The position numbers were made by a program, and so were the translations under genes. From DATBLZ01 sp036555065 (GTDB lineage Bacteria; Pseudomonadota; Gammaproteobacteria; Steroidobacterales; Rariloculaceae), in assembly GCA_036555065.1 (NCBI GenBank), contig DATBLZ010000063.1, forward strand, positions 1-23,454: DNA of 23,454 nucleotides, in the 5' to 3' direction. A model generated the notes under the pieces. It saw nothing but the letters and a program-made list of their open reading frames with translations. It did not search any database and was not told where the DNA came from. Below, one piece after another: positions 14,203 through 22,563 of the stretch (positions within the stretch are counted from its first letter, which is position 1; the number at the start of each line of letters is the position of its first letter).

Positions 14203-14220
14203 GCTTAACGAAACTGTAAT
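14203..14220 (+). promoter_or_regulatory. Candidate Pho box upstream of phoB
   Basis: The 18 bases fit the 7+4+7 layout of the E. coli Pho box; the right half, AAACTGTAAT, is close to the consensus AAACTGTCAT, while the left half is weak (about 11 of 18 positions match overall). A second CTGTAAT at 14230-14236 includes TGTAAT at 14231-14236, which is placed correctly to be the -10, ten bases downstream as in PhoB-activated promoters. Confidence 0.4.
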
Positions 14221-14262
14221 AATGGCAGCCTGTAATGGCCTATTCAGCGTGAGGCCATGTCG

Positions 14263-14955
14263 ATGAGCCAAAAGAGAATTCTCGTCGTCGAGGACGAGCG
14301 GGCGATTCGCGAGATGCTCGCGTTCAATCTCGGCCGGGCCGGTTACACCGTGCTGCCCGCGGCCGACGGGCGCGAGGCGCGCGCCGCGATCGCCGATAGT
14401 TATCCGGACGTCGTCCTCATGGATTGGATGCTGCCCGACATCAGCGGCCTCGAGCTCACTCGCCAATTGAAACGCGACCCCGAAACTCGCGAGATTCCGA
14501 TCATCATGGTCACGGCGCGCACCGAAGAGGACGACCGCGTCACGGGTCTCGATGGCGGCGCAGACGACTACATCGTCAAACCGTTCTCGCCGCGTGAGCT
14601 CCTAGCTCGCATTCGTGCGGCGTTGCGGCGCACGGCCGCACGCGAAGGCGAGATCGTCGAGGCCGGAGAGCTCAAGCTCGATACGGCGAGCCATCAAGTC
14701 ACGGTCGGGAAAGCCGAGATCGCGCTCGGACCGACCGAGTATCGGCTCCTCGAGTTCTTCATGCTGCACCCCGATCGCGTTTACAGCCGCGCGCAGCTTC
14801 TCGACCGTGTTTGGGGCGGCAACGTCTACGTCGAAGAGCGTACGGTCGACGTCCACATCCGCAGACTTCGCGTCGCGCTCGCGCCTCACGGTCAAGACAA
14901 GCTCATTCGCACCGTGCGCGGATCGGGCTACCGGTTTTCGCCGCTCACGGACTGA
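14263..14955 (+). CDS. phoB: Phosphate regulon response regulator PhoB
   Basis: OmpR/PhoB-family transcription factor that, once phosphorylated by PhoR, binds Pho boxes to activate phosphate-starvation genes. The receiver domain spans about 5-120 with acidic pocket E10-D11, phospho-acceptor D54 (VVLMDWMLPD), T of MVTART and K of IVKPFSP. The winged-helix effector domain is about 130-228 (LGPTEYRLLEFF, RTVDVHIRRLR, IRTVRGSGYRF). I prefer the ATG at 14263 because GAGG at 14251-14254 is 8 bases upstream; an ATG at 14257 would add two residues but leaves only a 2-base spacing. The product is 230 residues, typical for PhoB. The stop is followed two bases later by the phoR start. Linkage to phoR, phoU and pst makes this PhoB rather than another OmpR-type regulator. 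Confidence 0.95.
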   Translation: MSQKRILVVEDERAIREMLAFNLGRAGYTVLPAADGREARAAIADSYPDVVLMDWMLPDISGLELTRQLKRDPETREIPIIMVTARTEEDDRVTGLDGGADDYIVKPFSPRELLARIRAALRRTAAREGEIVEAGELKLDTASHQVTVGKAEIALGPTEYRLLEFFMLHPDRVYSRAQLLDRVWGGNVYVEERTVDVHIRRLRVALAPHGQDKLIRTVRGSGYRFSPLTD

Positions 14956-14957
14956 CA

Positions 14958-16295
14958 TTGCGAAATCACTGGGCATCGCATCTGCTTGCGCTCGCCGGTT
15001 GGCTGCTAGGGGCGCTGCTGCTCGGGCTCATCGCCGGCGGGCCGGCGTGGTGGCTTGCCGGGGCGCTCGCGGCATACGTTGCCTATATGTTGCGCAATGT
15101 CTATCTGCTCGATCGCGTGATCTCGGGGGCCCCAGGGCTCCGGACGTTCGGGACTCGCGGCCTCTGGCCCGAGCTCGTTGCGGGCATCGACAAGATCAGG
15201 GCCAAGTCGCGCAATCGCAAGCTTCGTTACCATCGATTGCTCCGCGAGGTCAGCGAGAGCACGGGCGCGCTCAGCGATGCCGGCATCATTTTGAATCCCG
15301 AGAAGGAAATCCTCTGGTTCAATACGGCCGCGACGCGTCTGCTCGGTCTCGACCCGGCGCGCGACATCGGCAATCGCATCGACAACTTCATTCGCCATCC
15401 GGACTTCGTTCAATACCTCGAGGATCCGGCGGGCAGGAGCATCACGATTCCGTCCCCGACGGCCGAGCTCGGGTTTCTATTGGTGCAGTTGATCCCGTAC
15501 GGAAGAGAGCATCAGCTCGCGATCGTTCGTGACGTGACTCACGAGCGACACCTCGAGCGGACGCGCCGCGATTTCGTCGCGAATGCGTCGCACGAGCTGC
15601 GATCGCCGCTCACGGTCATCAGCGGCTATCTCGATGCGCTCGCCGAAGCCGACGATCCGCCCGAGAGTTGGCGCGAGCCGATCCGCGAGATGCTGCGCCA
15701 GGCGAACCGCATGACGCAGATTCTCCGTGACCTCATCGAGCTTACGCGGCTCGAGTCGGAGACCTCGAAAGCCAAATACGACTTCGTCGACGTTGCCGAC
15801 ATGCTGCGCGGCATCGTCCGCGAGCTCGAGGCGCGTGCAGAGCGGCCGAAGCTGACGTTACGAATCGAGTCCGACGCGGCGCTGCTCGGCAGCGAGTCGG
15901 AGCTGCACTCGATCTTCTACAACGTGATCCACAACGCCGTGCGCTTCACGCCGCCGACCGGCAGCGTCGACGTGAGCTGGGGAACCGACGATGCCGGCGG
16001 CGTATTCACCGTGCGCGACACCGGCATCGGCATTCCTGCCGAGCTGATTCCGCGGATCACGGAGCGGTTCTATCGTGTCGATCCGGGCCGTTCCCGGGCG
16101 ACCGGAGGCACGGGCTTGGGGCTCGCGATCGTTAAACACGCGTTGCAAAGGCATAACGGGACTTTGACGATTCAAAGCCACGAAGGCCAGGGCAGCACGT
16201 TCGCTTGCCACTTCTCTCCGGCGCGCCTCGTATACCGCGGGGGCGCGAGCAAGGCGGCGTATAATCGGCCCGCACCGAACGTAAAGTCGGGGTGA
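14958..16295 (+). CDS. phoR: Phosphate regulon sensor histidine kinase PhoR
   Basis: Membrane-bound kinase/phosphatase for PhoB. The TTG at 14958, two bases after the phoB stop, gives 445 residues. An earlier reading into phoB codes unrelated sequence, and the next ATG lies within the membrane region. Two closely spaced hydrophobic segments (about 8-27 and 29-46) have almost no periplasmic loop, the PhoR hallmark. A charged linker and a PAS domain (about 100-195; GIILNPEKEILWFN, RDVTHERHLE) precede the H-box FVANASHELRSPLT with H212. The catalytic domain shows the N-box NVIHNAVRFTPP, G1 DTGIGIP, F-box ERFYRVD and G2 GGTGLGLAI. The last about 20 residues (after ACHF) are encoded across a TATAAT that may be a phoU promoter. 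Expected signal: the state of PstSCAB through PhoU. Confidence 0.94.
   Translation: MRNHWASHLLALAGWLLGALLLGLIAGGPAWWLAGALAAYVAYMLRNVYLLDRVISGAPGLRTFGTRGLWPELVAGIDKIRAKSRNRKLRYHRLLREVSESTGALSDAGIILNPEKEILWFNTAATRLLGLDPARDIGNRIDNFIRHPDFVQYLEDPAGRSITIPSPTAELGFLLVQLIPYGREHQLAIVRDVTHERHLERTRRDFVANASHELRSPLTVISGYLDALAEADDPPESWREPIREMLRQANRMTQILRDLIELTRLESETSKAKYDFVDVADMLRGIVRELEARAERPKLTLRIESDAALLGSESELHSIFYNVIHNAVRFTPPTGSVDVSWGTDDAGGVFTVRDTGIGIPAELIPRITERFYRVDPGRSRATGGTGLGLAIVKHALQRHNGTLTIQSHEGQGSTFACHFSPARLVYRGGASKAAYNRPAPNVKSG
16260..16265 (+). promoter_or_regulatory. Candidate -10 element (TATAAT) for phoU inside the phoR 3' end
   Basis: A consensus TATAAT lies 35 bases before the phoU ATG in a GCGTATAATCGG context very like the one before the cyclase gene. 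It falls within the last phoR codons. No good -35 is seen. If real, phoU-dsbB can be transcribed separately from phoBR. Confidence 0.4.
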
Positions 16296-16299
16296 GCTC

Positions 16300-17040
16300 A
16301 TGGAAGTCGGAGAACTCGGTCAGCATATTTCACGGCGCTTCAATGAAGACCTCGAGCACGTGCGCAACTCCGTGCTCGCGATGGGTGGTCTCGTCGAGGA
16401 GCAGTTCGACCGCGCCGTCAAGGCGCTGACTGACGGCAATAGCGAGCTCGGCCTCAAGGTCAAGGAGGACGACATCAAGGTCAATCGCATGGAGGTGTCC
16501 ATCGACGAGGAGTGCAGCCGCATCCTCGCGACGCGCGCGCCGACCGCGGGCGATCTGCGCCTCATCATCGCGATCATAAAGACGATCACCGATCTCGAGC
16601 GCATCGGCGACGAGGCCGAGAAAATCGGTGTCTTGGCCGCGCGCCTCGCGGGAGTCGAGCGGCCGTCGACGAATTACCGCGAAGTTCGCAATCTCGCACG
16701 CCACGTCAAGAACATGGTGCATCGCACGCTCGATGCTTTTGCACGCCTCGATTCGAAAGCGGCGCTCGACGTCGTCAAAGCCGACGATACCGTCGATGAG
16801 GAGTACGAGAGCATCTACCGCCAAGGCATCACGTTCATGATGGAAGACCCGCGCACGATCTCGCGCGTCATGGATACGACCTGGATGGCGCGCGCGCTCG
16901 AGCGCATCGGCGATCATGCCAAGAACATCTGCGAGTACGTGATTTTCATGGTGCACGGCAAGGACCTGCGCTACATGGGCCTCGACAGCATCGAGGCCGA
17001 GGTTCGCAAGGGCGTGCAGCGGGAGGAAGCGGGCGCGTGA
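16300..17040 (+). CDS. phoU: Phosphate signalling adaptor PhoU
   Basis: PhoU couples the PstSCAB transporter to PhoR and is needed to shut the Pho response off when phosphate is plentiful. The 246-residue all-helical product contains two PhoU repeats (about 15-115 and 125-225). The metal-binding signature appears in both: ITDLERIGDEAEKIG (about 91-105) and ARALERIGDHAKNICEY (about 197-213), each with the E/D-x(3)-D pattern. HISRRFNEDLEHVRNSVLAMGGLVEEQ is the usual N-terminus. ATG 16300 is preceded by a weak GGGGTGA. The gene follows phoR after only four bases; unusually it is separated from pstB, where it sits in E. coli. The stop overlaps the dsbB start (GTGA). Confidence 0.95.
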   Translation: MEVGELGQHISRRFNEDLEHVRNSVLAMGGLVEEQFDRAVKALTDGNSELGLKVKEDDIKVNRMEVSIDEECSRILATRAPTAGDLRLIIAIIKTITDLERIGDEAEKIGVLAARLAGVERPSTNYREVRNLARHVKNMVHRTLDAFARLDSKAALDVVKADDTVDEEYESIYRQGITFMMEDPRTISRVMDTTWMARALERIGDHAKNICEYVIFMVHGKDLRYMGLDSIEAEVRKGVQREEAGA

Positions 17041-17540
17041 TTGCCACGCGCCGGCAACGCCGCTGGCTGAATTTCGCCGGCTTCGCGATCGCCGCGGGGC
17101 TCATGGGCTACGCGTTGTTCGCGGAGCACGTCCAGGGCCTCGAGCCGTGCCCGCTCTGCATGTTTCAACGCGTCGCGATGGTCGCGCTCGGCAGCGTGTT
17201 CGCGATCGCGGCGCTGCATGCCCCGCCGGGGGCACTGGCGCGAATTTATGCCGTGCTCGGCGGCGTCGTCGCCGGCAGCGGAGCCGGAATCGCCGGCCGC
17301 CACGTCTACGTGCAGAATCTGCCCCCCGACCGCGTTCCCGAATGCACGCCGGGCCTCGATTATTTGATCGACGTGTTTCCTTGGACCGAGGTCGTACGCA
17401 AGGTGCTCTGGGGCTCGGGCGAGTGCGCCGAGATCAACTGGGTGTTCTTAGGGTTGAGCATGCCCGCGTGGGTGCTCATTTGGTTCGTGCTGCTCGGCGG
17501 CCTCGTCGTGGTCGCGAATTGGACGCGTGTCACTCGGTGA
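17037..17540 (+). CDS. dsbB: Disulfide bond formation protein DsbB
   Basis: Inner-membrane quinone reductase that re-oxidises periplasmic DsbA. The 167-residue product, the usual DsbB length, has four hydrophobic segments (about 11-29, 43-62, 67-85, 142-162). The two essential cysteine pairs are present: the CPLC motif at C38-C41 after the first helix, and a second pair flanking the second periplasmic loop (PECTPG and GSGECAEINW). The conserved Gln/Arg after the first pair (MFQRV) would contact the quinone. The GTG start lies inside the phoU stop (GTGA), so its expression is probably tied to phoU. No dsbA is in the window. The last 11 bases overlap the convergent dapE 3' end. Confidence 0.95.
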   Translation: MIATRRQRRWLNFAGFAIAAGLMGYALFAEHVQGLEPCPLCMFQRVAMVALGSVFAIAALHAPPGALARIYAVLGGVVAGSGAGIAGRHVYVQNLPPDRVPECTPGLDYLIDVFPWTEVVRKVLWGSGECAEINWVFLGLSMPAWVLIWFVLLGGLVVVANWTRVTR

Positions 17541-18657
17541 GCAAGAGCTCGGCGATTCGGAAGTAGATTTTCTCGAGACGCAACAGGTCGTCGACGAGCA
17601 CTTCTTCGTTGACCTTGTGAATGGTGCGATTGATCGGTCCGACCTCGACGACGGCTGCCCCGTACGGCGCGATGAATCGCCCGTCGGAGGTGCCGCCGCT
17701 CGTCGATAGCTCGGTGTCGATGCCCGTTTCCTCGCGGACCGCACGGCAGACGGCCTCGGTCAGCGGACCCGCGCTCGTCAAGAACGGCTCGCCGGCGACC
17801 TTCCACTTGAGCTCGTAATCGATCTCGAGGCGGCGCAGTGTGCTCTCGACGAATTGCATGAGGGTCTTGTGCGTCCACTCCGTCGAGAAGCGCAGATTGA
17901 AGCGGCAGTTGAGCTCGCCGGGCACGACGTTCGGCGCGTTCGCATCGGAATGCACGTGGACCATCTGGAACGTCGTCGGCGGAAAGCGGGCGTTGCCTCG
18001 GTCGATCGGTGAGCTCGTCATCGCCGTGACGAACCGCGCGAGCGCGTGCATCGGATTCTCGGCCGGCAGCGGGTACGCGACGTGCCCTTGCGCGCCGCGA
18101 ATGGTCATGATTCCCGAAAGACTTCCGCGCCGACCGATTCGAACCGTATCGCCTAATACGTCATCGCTCGAAGGCTCGCCGACGACGCAGTACTCGAAAC
18201 GCTCGCCGCGCGCCGCGAGCGCTTCCATGACTTTGAGCGTGCCGTTATCGGCGGCGCCTTCCTCGTCGCTCGTGAGCAGCATCGCGATCGATCCGGCGTG
18301 GCGCGGATGGGCGCGCACGAAACGCGTCGCCGCGCCGATCATCGCTGCGAGACTGCCTTTCATGTCGGCCGCGCCGCGACCGATGAGGCGCCCGTCGACG
18401 AGGGTGGCCGCAAACGGGTCCACGCTCCATTGCTCGGCGGGGCCGGTCGGCACGACGTCGGTATGCCCCGCGAGCACGAGAGTCGGAGCGCCGTTCCCGT
18501 GCCGCGCCCAGAGATTGTCGACGTCGGCAAAGCGCAGGTGCTCGACGGTAAAGCCGGCCGTCGCGAGGAGCTTCGCGATCAACGATTGACAGCCTGCGTC
18601 GTCGGGGGTCACCGAGCGGCGGCGGACGAGGTCACGGGCGAGATCGACGATATCCAT
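17530..18657 (-). CDS. dapE: Succinyl-diaminopimelate desuccinylase
   Basis: Di-zinc M20-family hydrolase that removes succinate from N-succinyl-LL-diaminopimelate in the lysine and peptidoglycan precursor pathway (cytosol). The 375-residue product has all expected residues: H65 and D67 in AGHTDVVP, bridging D98 in RGAADMKGS, catalytic E132 and ligand E133 in TSDEEG, E161 in VVGEPSS, and the terminal histidine in NRTIHKVNE (about 349). The dimerisation-domain signature RRGSLSG and GAQGHVAYP are also present, as is SGGTSDGRF near the active site. The length matches DapE (about 375), favouring it over ArgE or other M20 peptidases. It is the only minus-strand gene in the Pho block, converges with dsbB (11-base overlap) and diverges from pstS. 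Confidence 0.96.
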   Translation of the reverse strand: MDIVDLARDLVRRRSVTPDDAGCQSLIAKLLATAGFTVEHLRFADVDNLWARHGNGAPTLVLAGHTDVVPTGPAEQWSVDPFAATLVDGRLIGRGAADMKGSLAAMIGAATRFVRAHPRHAGSIAMLLTSDEEGAADNGTLKVMEALAARGERFEYCVVGEPSSDDVLGDTVRIGRRGSLSGIMTIRGAQGHVAYPLPAENPMHALARFVTAMTSSPIDRGNARFPPTTFQMVHVHSDANAPNVVPGELNCRFNLRFSTEWTHKTLMQFVESTLRRLEIDYELKWKVAGEPFLTSAGPLTEAVCRAVREETGIDTELSTSGGTSDGRFIAPYGAAVVEVGPINRTIHKVNEEVLVDDLLRLEKIYFRIAELLLTE

Positions 18658-18766
18658 GCGCGAAGTGGCTTAACTTGCTGTTTTGCTTATTTTATCCCAA
18701 CCGCGCGGGGCACTCTCGAGCGCCGGGAGGCAACCGGCTTGAAATAATTCCTTAACATTCCCGACC

Positions 18767-18772
18767 TAGCAT
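18767..18772 (+). promoter_or_regulatory. Candidate -10 and AT-rich control patch upstream of pstS
   Basis: TAGCAT is 26 bases before the pstS ATG and follows an AT-rich patch at 18738-18758 (TTGAAATAATTCCTTAACAT), where a Pho box would be expected. The patch fits the Pho-box consensus poorly (under half of positions). It contains CTTAAC, also present beside the phoB Pho box. GGAGG at 18789-18793 is a good ribosome-binding site. On the minus strand, TAAAAT near 18691-18697 may be the dapE -10. Confidence 0.3.
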
Positions 18773-18797
18773 TTCCGCGGCTACCACCGGAGGTTAC

Positions 18798-19874
18798 ATG
18801 CAGGTGCACCCCTTCGGCCGCTCCACGCGAACGGCCGCGTTGTCCAACGTCGTCATCCTCTTGGCGGCTTGCGGAGCCGGCGTGGAAACCTCCGCGCAGG
18901 CGGTTCGCGACTATATCAGCATCGTCGGATCATCGACGGTCTATCCGTTCGCGATCGTCGTCGCCGAGCAGTTCGGGCGCGCAACCCATTTCAAGACGCC
19001 GAAAGTCGAGTCCACGGGCACGGGAGGCGGATTCCGCTTCTTCTGCGCGGGCGTCGGCGTCGAGCACCCCGATATCACGAACGCGTCGAGGCGGATTACG
19101 CGTTCCGAGGTCGAGCAGTGCGCCGGCAACGGCGTGACCGATATCGTCGAGGTCAAGATCGGCTACGACGGGATAGTCATTGCCAACGCGAAGTCCTCAC
19201 CGCACCTCGACTTGACGTTGCGCGAAGTCTATCTCGCGCTCGCAAAGAACGTGCCGGATCCCTCGGGGGCGCAGAAGCTCGTGCCCAATCCATACCAACG
19301 CTGGTCGGACATCGACCCGACATTGCCGAGCGTGCGTATCGAGGTGCTCGGCCCGCCACCTACCTCCGGCACGCGCGATGCGTTCGTCGAGCTCGCGATG
19401 ATGCCTGGATGCCACTCGTTCGAGTGGGTCGCCGCCCTCGACGATGACGCGGCCTGCGCGACGATGCGCGAGGACGGCGGTTTCATCCCGGCGGGCGAGA
19501 ACGACAACCTCATCGTGCAGAAGCTCGAGGCGAACCCGACGCAGCTCGGCATCTTCGGCTACAGCTTCTTGGAGCAGAACGCCGACAAGGTTCAGGGCGC
19601 AAACATCAACGGTGAGGCGCCTACCTTCGACGAGATCGCGGCAGGCCGCTATCCCGTCTCCCGGCCGCTCTACTTCTACGTCAAGTCTGCGCACGTCGGC
19701 ACGATTCAAGGCATCCGCGAGTATCTACAGGAGTTCACGAGCGATGCTGCGTGGGGTGATTTCGGCTACCTGTCGGATCGCGGGCTGATCCCACTTCCGG
19801 CGGAAGAGCGCGCACAGGTTGCGCACCAAGTCGCGAGTCTCGAAAAGCTCAACCTGCCCGCCGACGCGCGCTAA
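18798..19874 (+). CDS. pstS: Phosphate ABC transporter substrate-binding lipoprotein (PstS/SphX type)
   Basis: Captures phosphate in the periplasm and delivers it to PstCA. The 358-residue product starts with a basic and hydrophobic leader ending at LLAAC (Cys25), a plausible lipobox. Phosphate-binding loops are visible: IVGSSTVYPF (about 41-50), STGTGGGF (about 72-79), a DITNASRRI stretch and PTSGTRDAFVEL (about 190-201), corresponding to the P-loop-like contacts in PstS. It lacks the closest E. coli PstS features and looks like the SphX-type family found with long PstC/PstA. GGAGG precedes the ATG. The TAA stop is immediately followed, with no gap, by the pstC GTG. Expression under phosphate limitation through PhoB is expected. 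Confidence 0.92.
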   Translation: MQVHPFGRSTRTAALSNVVILLAACGAGVETSAQAVRDYISIVGSSTVYPFAIVVAEQFGRATHFKTPKVESTGTGGGFRFFCAGVGVEHPDITNASRRITRSEVEQCAGNGVTDIVEVKIGYDGIVIANAKSSPHLDLTLREVYLALAKNVPDPSGAQKLVPNPYQRWSDIDPTLPSVRIEVLGPPPTSGTRDAFVELAMMPGCHSFEWVAALDDDAACATMREDGGFIPAGENDNLIVQKLEANPTQLGIFGYSFLEQNADKVQGANINGEAPTFDEIAAGRYPVSRPLYFYVKSAHVGTIQGIREYLQEFTSDAAWGDFGYLSDRGLIPLPAEERAQVAHQVASLEKLNLPADAR

Positions 19875-21260
19875 GTGGATTCGTTCACGATTTTAGTTGC
19901 GATAGCCGGGCTCACGGCCTGCGGCTATTTTTTCGGCCGCCAGCGCGCGATTGCCGGCGTGGCGCGCGCCTCGACGGGCGCTTTTCACTCGCTGCCGGGC
20001 TACTACGGCGGCTACGTCGCGCTCTGGTGCGCAATCCCGGCGCTCATCGTGCTCGTCATTTGGACGGCTGTGGAGCCCGTAGTTCTGCGCGCACACGTTT
20101 TGGACACGCTTCCGGCGGCGCTCGTGGATGCCGGCGACGCAGAGCTCGGTCTCGTCTACAACGACGTGCGTAACCTCGTCGAAGGCAACGCCACCTCGAA
20201 CAGCCCGAGCGAGTTCGTGACCGCGGCCGCCGAGCGGTATAGAGGGTTGCGCGATACGAGCCGCACCTTGCTGATCGGCGTCATCGTCGTCGTCACGATT
20301 GCCTGCATCGGTTGGGCATTTCCGCGCGTTCGTCCCGCGTTCCGGGCACGAATCACCGTCGAACGGACGTTCGAGCGGCTGCTGATCGCTGCCTCCACGG
20401 TCGCGATTCTAACGACGATCGGAATCTTCGCGTCCGTGCTGTTCGAGGCGCTGCGCTTTTTTCAACAGGTCGCGCCTCTCGAGTTTCTGTTCGGCTTGGA
20501 TTGGAGCCCCCAGACTGCCATTCGTGCGGACCAGATAGGCTCGTCGGGCAGCTTCGGCGCCGTGCCGCTTTTCGCCGGGACCGTGCTCGTCTCGGTGATC
20601 GCGATGCTCGTCGCCGTGCCTGTCGGGCTCATGGCGGCGATCTATCTTTCGGAGTACGCGAGCGCCCGGATACGCGCATACGCGAAGCCCATGCTCGAGA
20701 TCCTCGCGGGCATCCCGACGGTCGTCTACGGTTACTTCGCAGCTCTGACGGTCGGGCCGATCTTGCGCGGTTTCGGCGATGCCGTCGGCATGAGCGTGTC
20801 GTCGGAGAGCGCGCTCGGCGCCGGGCTCGTCATGGGGATCATGATCATTCCGTTCGTCTCCTCGCTCTCCGACGACGTCATCAACGCCGTCCCGCAGGCG
20901 CTGCGCGACGGCGCATACGCTCTCGGCGCGACGCGGTCGGAGACGATCCGCCAAGTCATCGTTCCGGCGGCTTTGCCCGGCATCGTCGGCGCCGTGCTGC
21001 TCGCGGCGTCGCGCGCCATCGGCGAGACGATGATCGTCGTCATGGCCGCGGGTCTCGCGGCGAACCTAACGGCGAATCCGTTCGAGGCCGTGACGACCGT
21101 GACCGTGCAAATCGTGACGCTGCTCGTCGGCGATCAGGAATTCGACAGCGCGAAGACGCTCGCCGCGTTTGCGCTCGGTCTCGTGCTGTTCCTCGTAACG
21201 TTGGTTCTCAACATCGTTGCGCTGCGCGTCGTGCGCCGCTATCGAGAGCAGTATGAGTGA
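19875..21260 (+). CDS. pstC: Phosphate ABC transporter permease PstC (long form)
   Basis: One half of the inner-membrane channel of PstSCAB. The 461-residue product is well above the roughly 320 residues of E. coli PstC because of an N-terminal extension: a membrane segment at 3-21, another at about 48-68, a periplasmic stretch rich in charged residues (about 69-130), then further helices. The permease core begins near residue 170. The EAA-type coupling loop VPQALRDGAYALGATRSETIRQVIVPAALPGI contacts PstB, followed by SRAIGETM, a PstC signature. The GTG start directly abuts the pstS stop; the stop overlaps pstA by eight bases (ATGAGTGA). Confidence 0.95.
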   Translation: MDSFTILVAIAGLTACGYFFGRQRAIAGVARASTGAFHSLPGYYGGYVALWCAIPALIVLVIWTAVEPVVLRAHVLDTLPAALVDAGDAELGLVYNDVRNLVEGNATSNSPSEFVTAAAERYRGLRDTSRTLLIGVIVVVTIACIGWAFPRVRPAFRARITVERTFERLLIAASTVAILTTIGIFASVLFEALRFFQQVAPLEFLFGLDWSPQTAIRADQIGSSGSFGAVPLFAGTVLVSVIAMLVAVPVGLMAAIYLSEYASARIRAYAKPMLEILAGIPTVVYGYFAALTVGPILRGFGDAVGMSVSSESALGAGLVMGIMIIPFVSSLSDDVINAVPQALRDGAYALGATRSETIRQVIVPAALPGIVGAVLLAASRAIGETMIVVMAAGLAANLTANPFEAVTTVTVQIVTLLVGDQEFDSAKTLAAFALGLVLFLVTLVLNIVALRVVRRYREQYE

Positions 21261-22545
21261 CGCAACGCGCTCGCCCGTCAAGGACATCGTTGCGCGCGGG
21301 CTCAAGCGGCGGTACCGCAACGAGCAGACGTTCCGGTTTCTCGGTCTTGCTGCGCTCGCCATCGGGCTCGCGTTTCTCGGCTTTTTCTTCTATACGCTGA
21401 TCGGGAATGGTTACACCGCGTTCGAGCAAACGCGGATTCTCATCGACGTCGAGTTGCCGGCCGACCAGATCGATCCCGACGGTGCGCGCGCCCCGGAGAC
21501 GCTCGCGCGCGCGAACTATCTCGGCATTCTCCGTGCGTCGTTTGGCAAGCTGTTTCCCGAGGTCACGGCGCGCGGCGAGCTCCGCGAGCTCTACGCGATG
21601 CTGAGCTCCGGTGCTGCGCTCGAGCTCCGCGAGCGCGTGCTCGCGGACCCTGCCGTCGTCGGGACGACGCAAAGCATATGGCTGATCGCCGACGACGACG
21701 TCGACATGGTCGTCAAAGGCCGCATTCGTCGCGACGTCCCCGAAGCGGATCGGCGCGTCAGCGATGCCCAGATCGGCTGGCTCGATAGGCTCATCGCGCA
21801 GGACCGGATCGATCTGCAGTTCAATCGGTATTTCTTCAGCGCCGGCGCGTCGAGCGATCCCGAGCTCGCCGGCATTTGGAGTGCGACGGTCGGCTCGTTC
21901 TTCATGCTGCTCGTCACGCTCGCGTTGTCGTTTCCGCTCGGCGTCGCGACGGCGATCTATCTCGAGGAATTTGCGCCGCGCAACCGCTGGACGGATCTCA
22001 TCGAGGTCAACATCAACAACCTCGCGGCCGTGCCGTCGATCGTGTTCGGGTTGCTTGGTCTTGCGCTCTTCATCAATGTTTTCGGGCTGCCGCGCTCGGC
22101 GCCCGTCGTCGGCGGGCTCGTGTTGAGCTTGATGACGTTGCCCGTGATCATCATCGCGTCGCGCGCGGCTTTGATGGCGGTGCCGCCGTCGATCCGCGAC
22201 GCGGCGTTGGCTCTGGGCGCATCGAAGATGCAGACGGTGCTGCACCACGTGTTTCCGCTCGCGATGCCCGGCATGCTGACGGGAACGATCATCGGCATGG
22301 CGCGCGCGCTCGGCGAATCGGCGCCGCTGCTCATGATCGGCATGGTCGCGTTCATCGTCGATGTGCCCGATTCGCCGCTCGATCCGGCGACGGCGCTACC
22401 CGTGCAGGTTTACCTCTGGGCCGACAGCCCGGAGCGCGCGTTCGTCGAGCGCACGTCCGCGGCAATCCTCGTGCTTCTCGTGTTTCTGCTCGTGATGAAC
22501 GCGACGGCGATAATGCTACGGAAGCGTTTCGAACGGCGTTTCTGA
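21253..22545 (+). CDS. pstA: Phosphate ABC transporter permease PstA (long form)
   Basis: Second half of the phosphate channel. From ATG 21253, inside the end of pstC, the product is 430 residues against about 296 in E. coli. A first membrane helix at about 29-50 is followed by a periplasmic domain of roughly 160 residues (about 52-210; ILIDVELPADQIDPDG, QDRIDLQFNRYFF), resembling the extra N-terminal domain (DUF3333) known in other proteobacterial PstA proteins. The permease core (about 212-425) has the coupling loop VPPSIRDAALALGASKMQTVLHHVFPLAMPG and the PstA signature ARALGESAPLLMIG. A gap of 18 bases precedes pstB. Confidence 0.95.
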   Translation: MSDATRSPVKDIVARGLKRRYRNEQTFRFLGLAALAIGLAFLGFFFYTLIGNGYTAFEQTRILIDVELPADQIDPDGARAPETLARANYLGILRASFGKLFPEVTARGELRELYAMLSSGAALELRERVLADPAVVGTTQSIWLIADDDVDMVVKGRIRRDVPEADRRVSDAQIGWLDRLIAQDRIDLQFNRYFFSAGASSDPELAGIWSATVGSFFMLLVTLALSFPLGVATAIYLEEFAPRNRWTDLIEVNINNLAAVPSIVFGLLGLALFINVFGLPRSAPVVGGLVLSLMTLPVIIIASRAALMAVPPSIRDAALALGASKMQTVLHHVFPLAMPGMLTGTIIGMARALGESAPLLMIGMVAFIVDVPDSPLDPATALPVQVYLWADSPERAFVERTSAAILVLLVFLLVMNATAIMLRKRFERRF

Positions 22546-22563
22546 GTTTCTTTGGAGTAGACT

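Noticed and set aside
21208..22248. Minus-strand open frame of 346 codons
   Set aside because: It is antisense to pstA, and its Arg/Asp-rich composition is typical of a shadow of a GC-rich gene.
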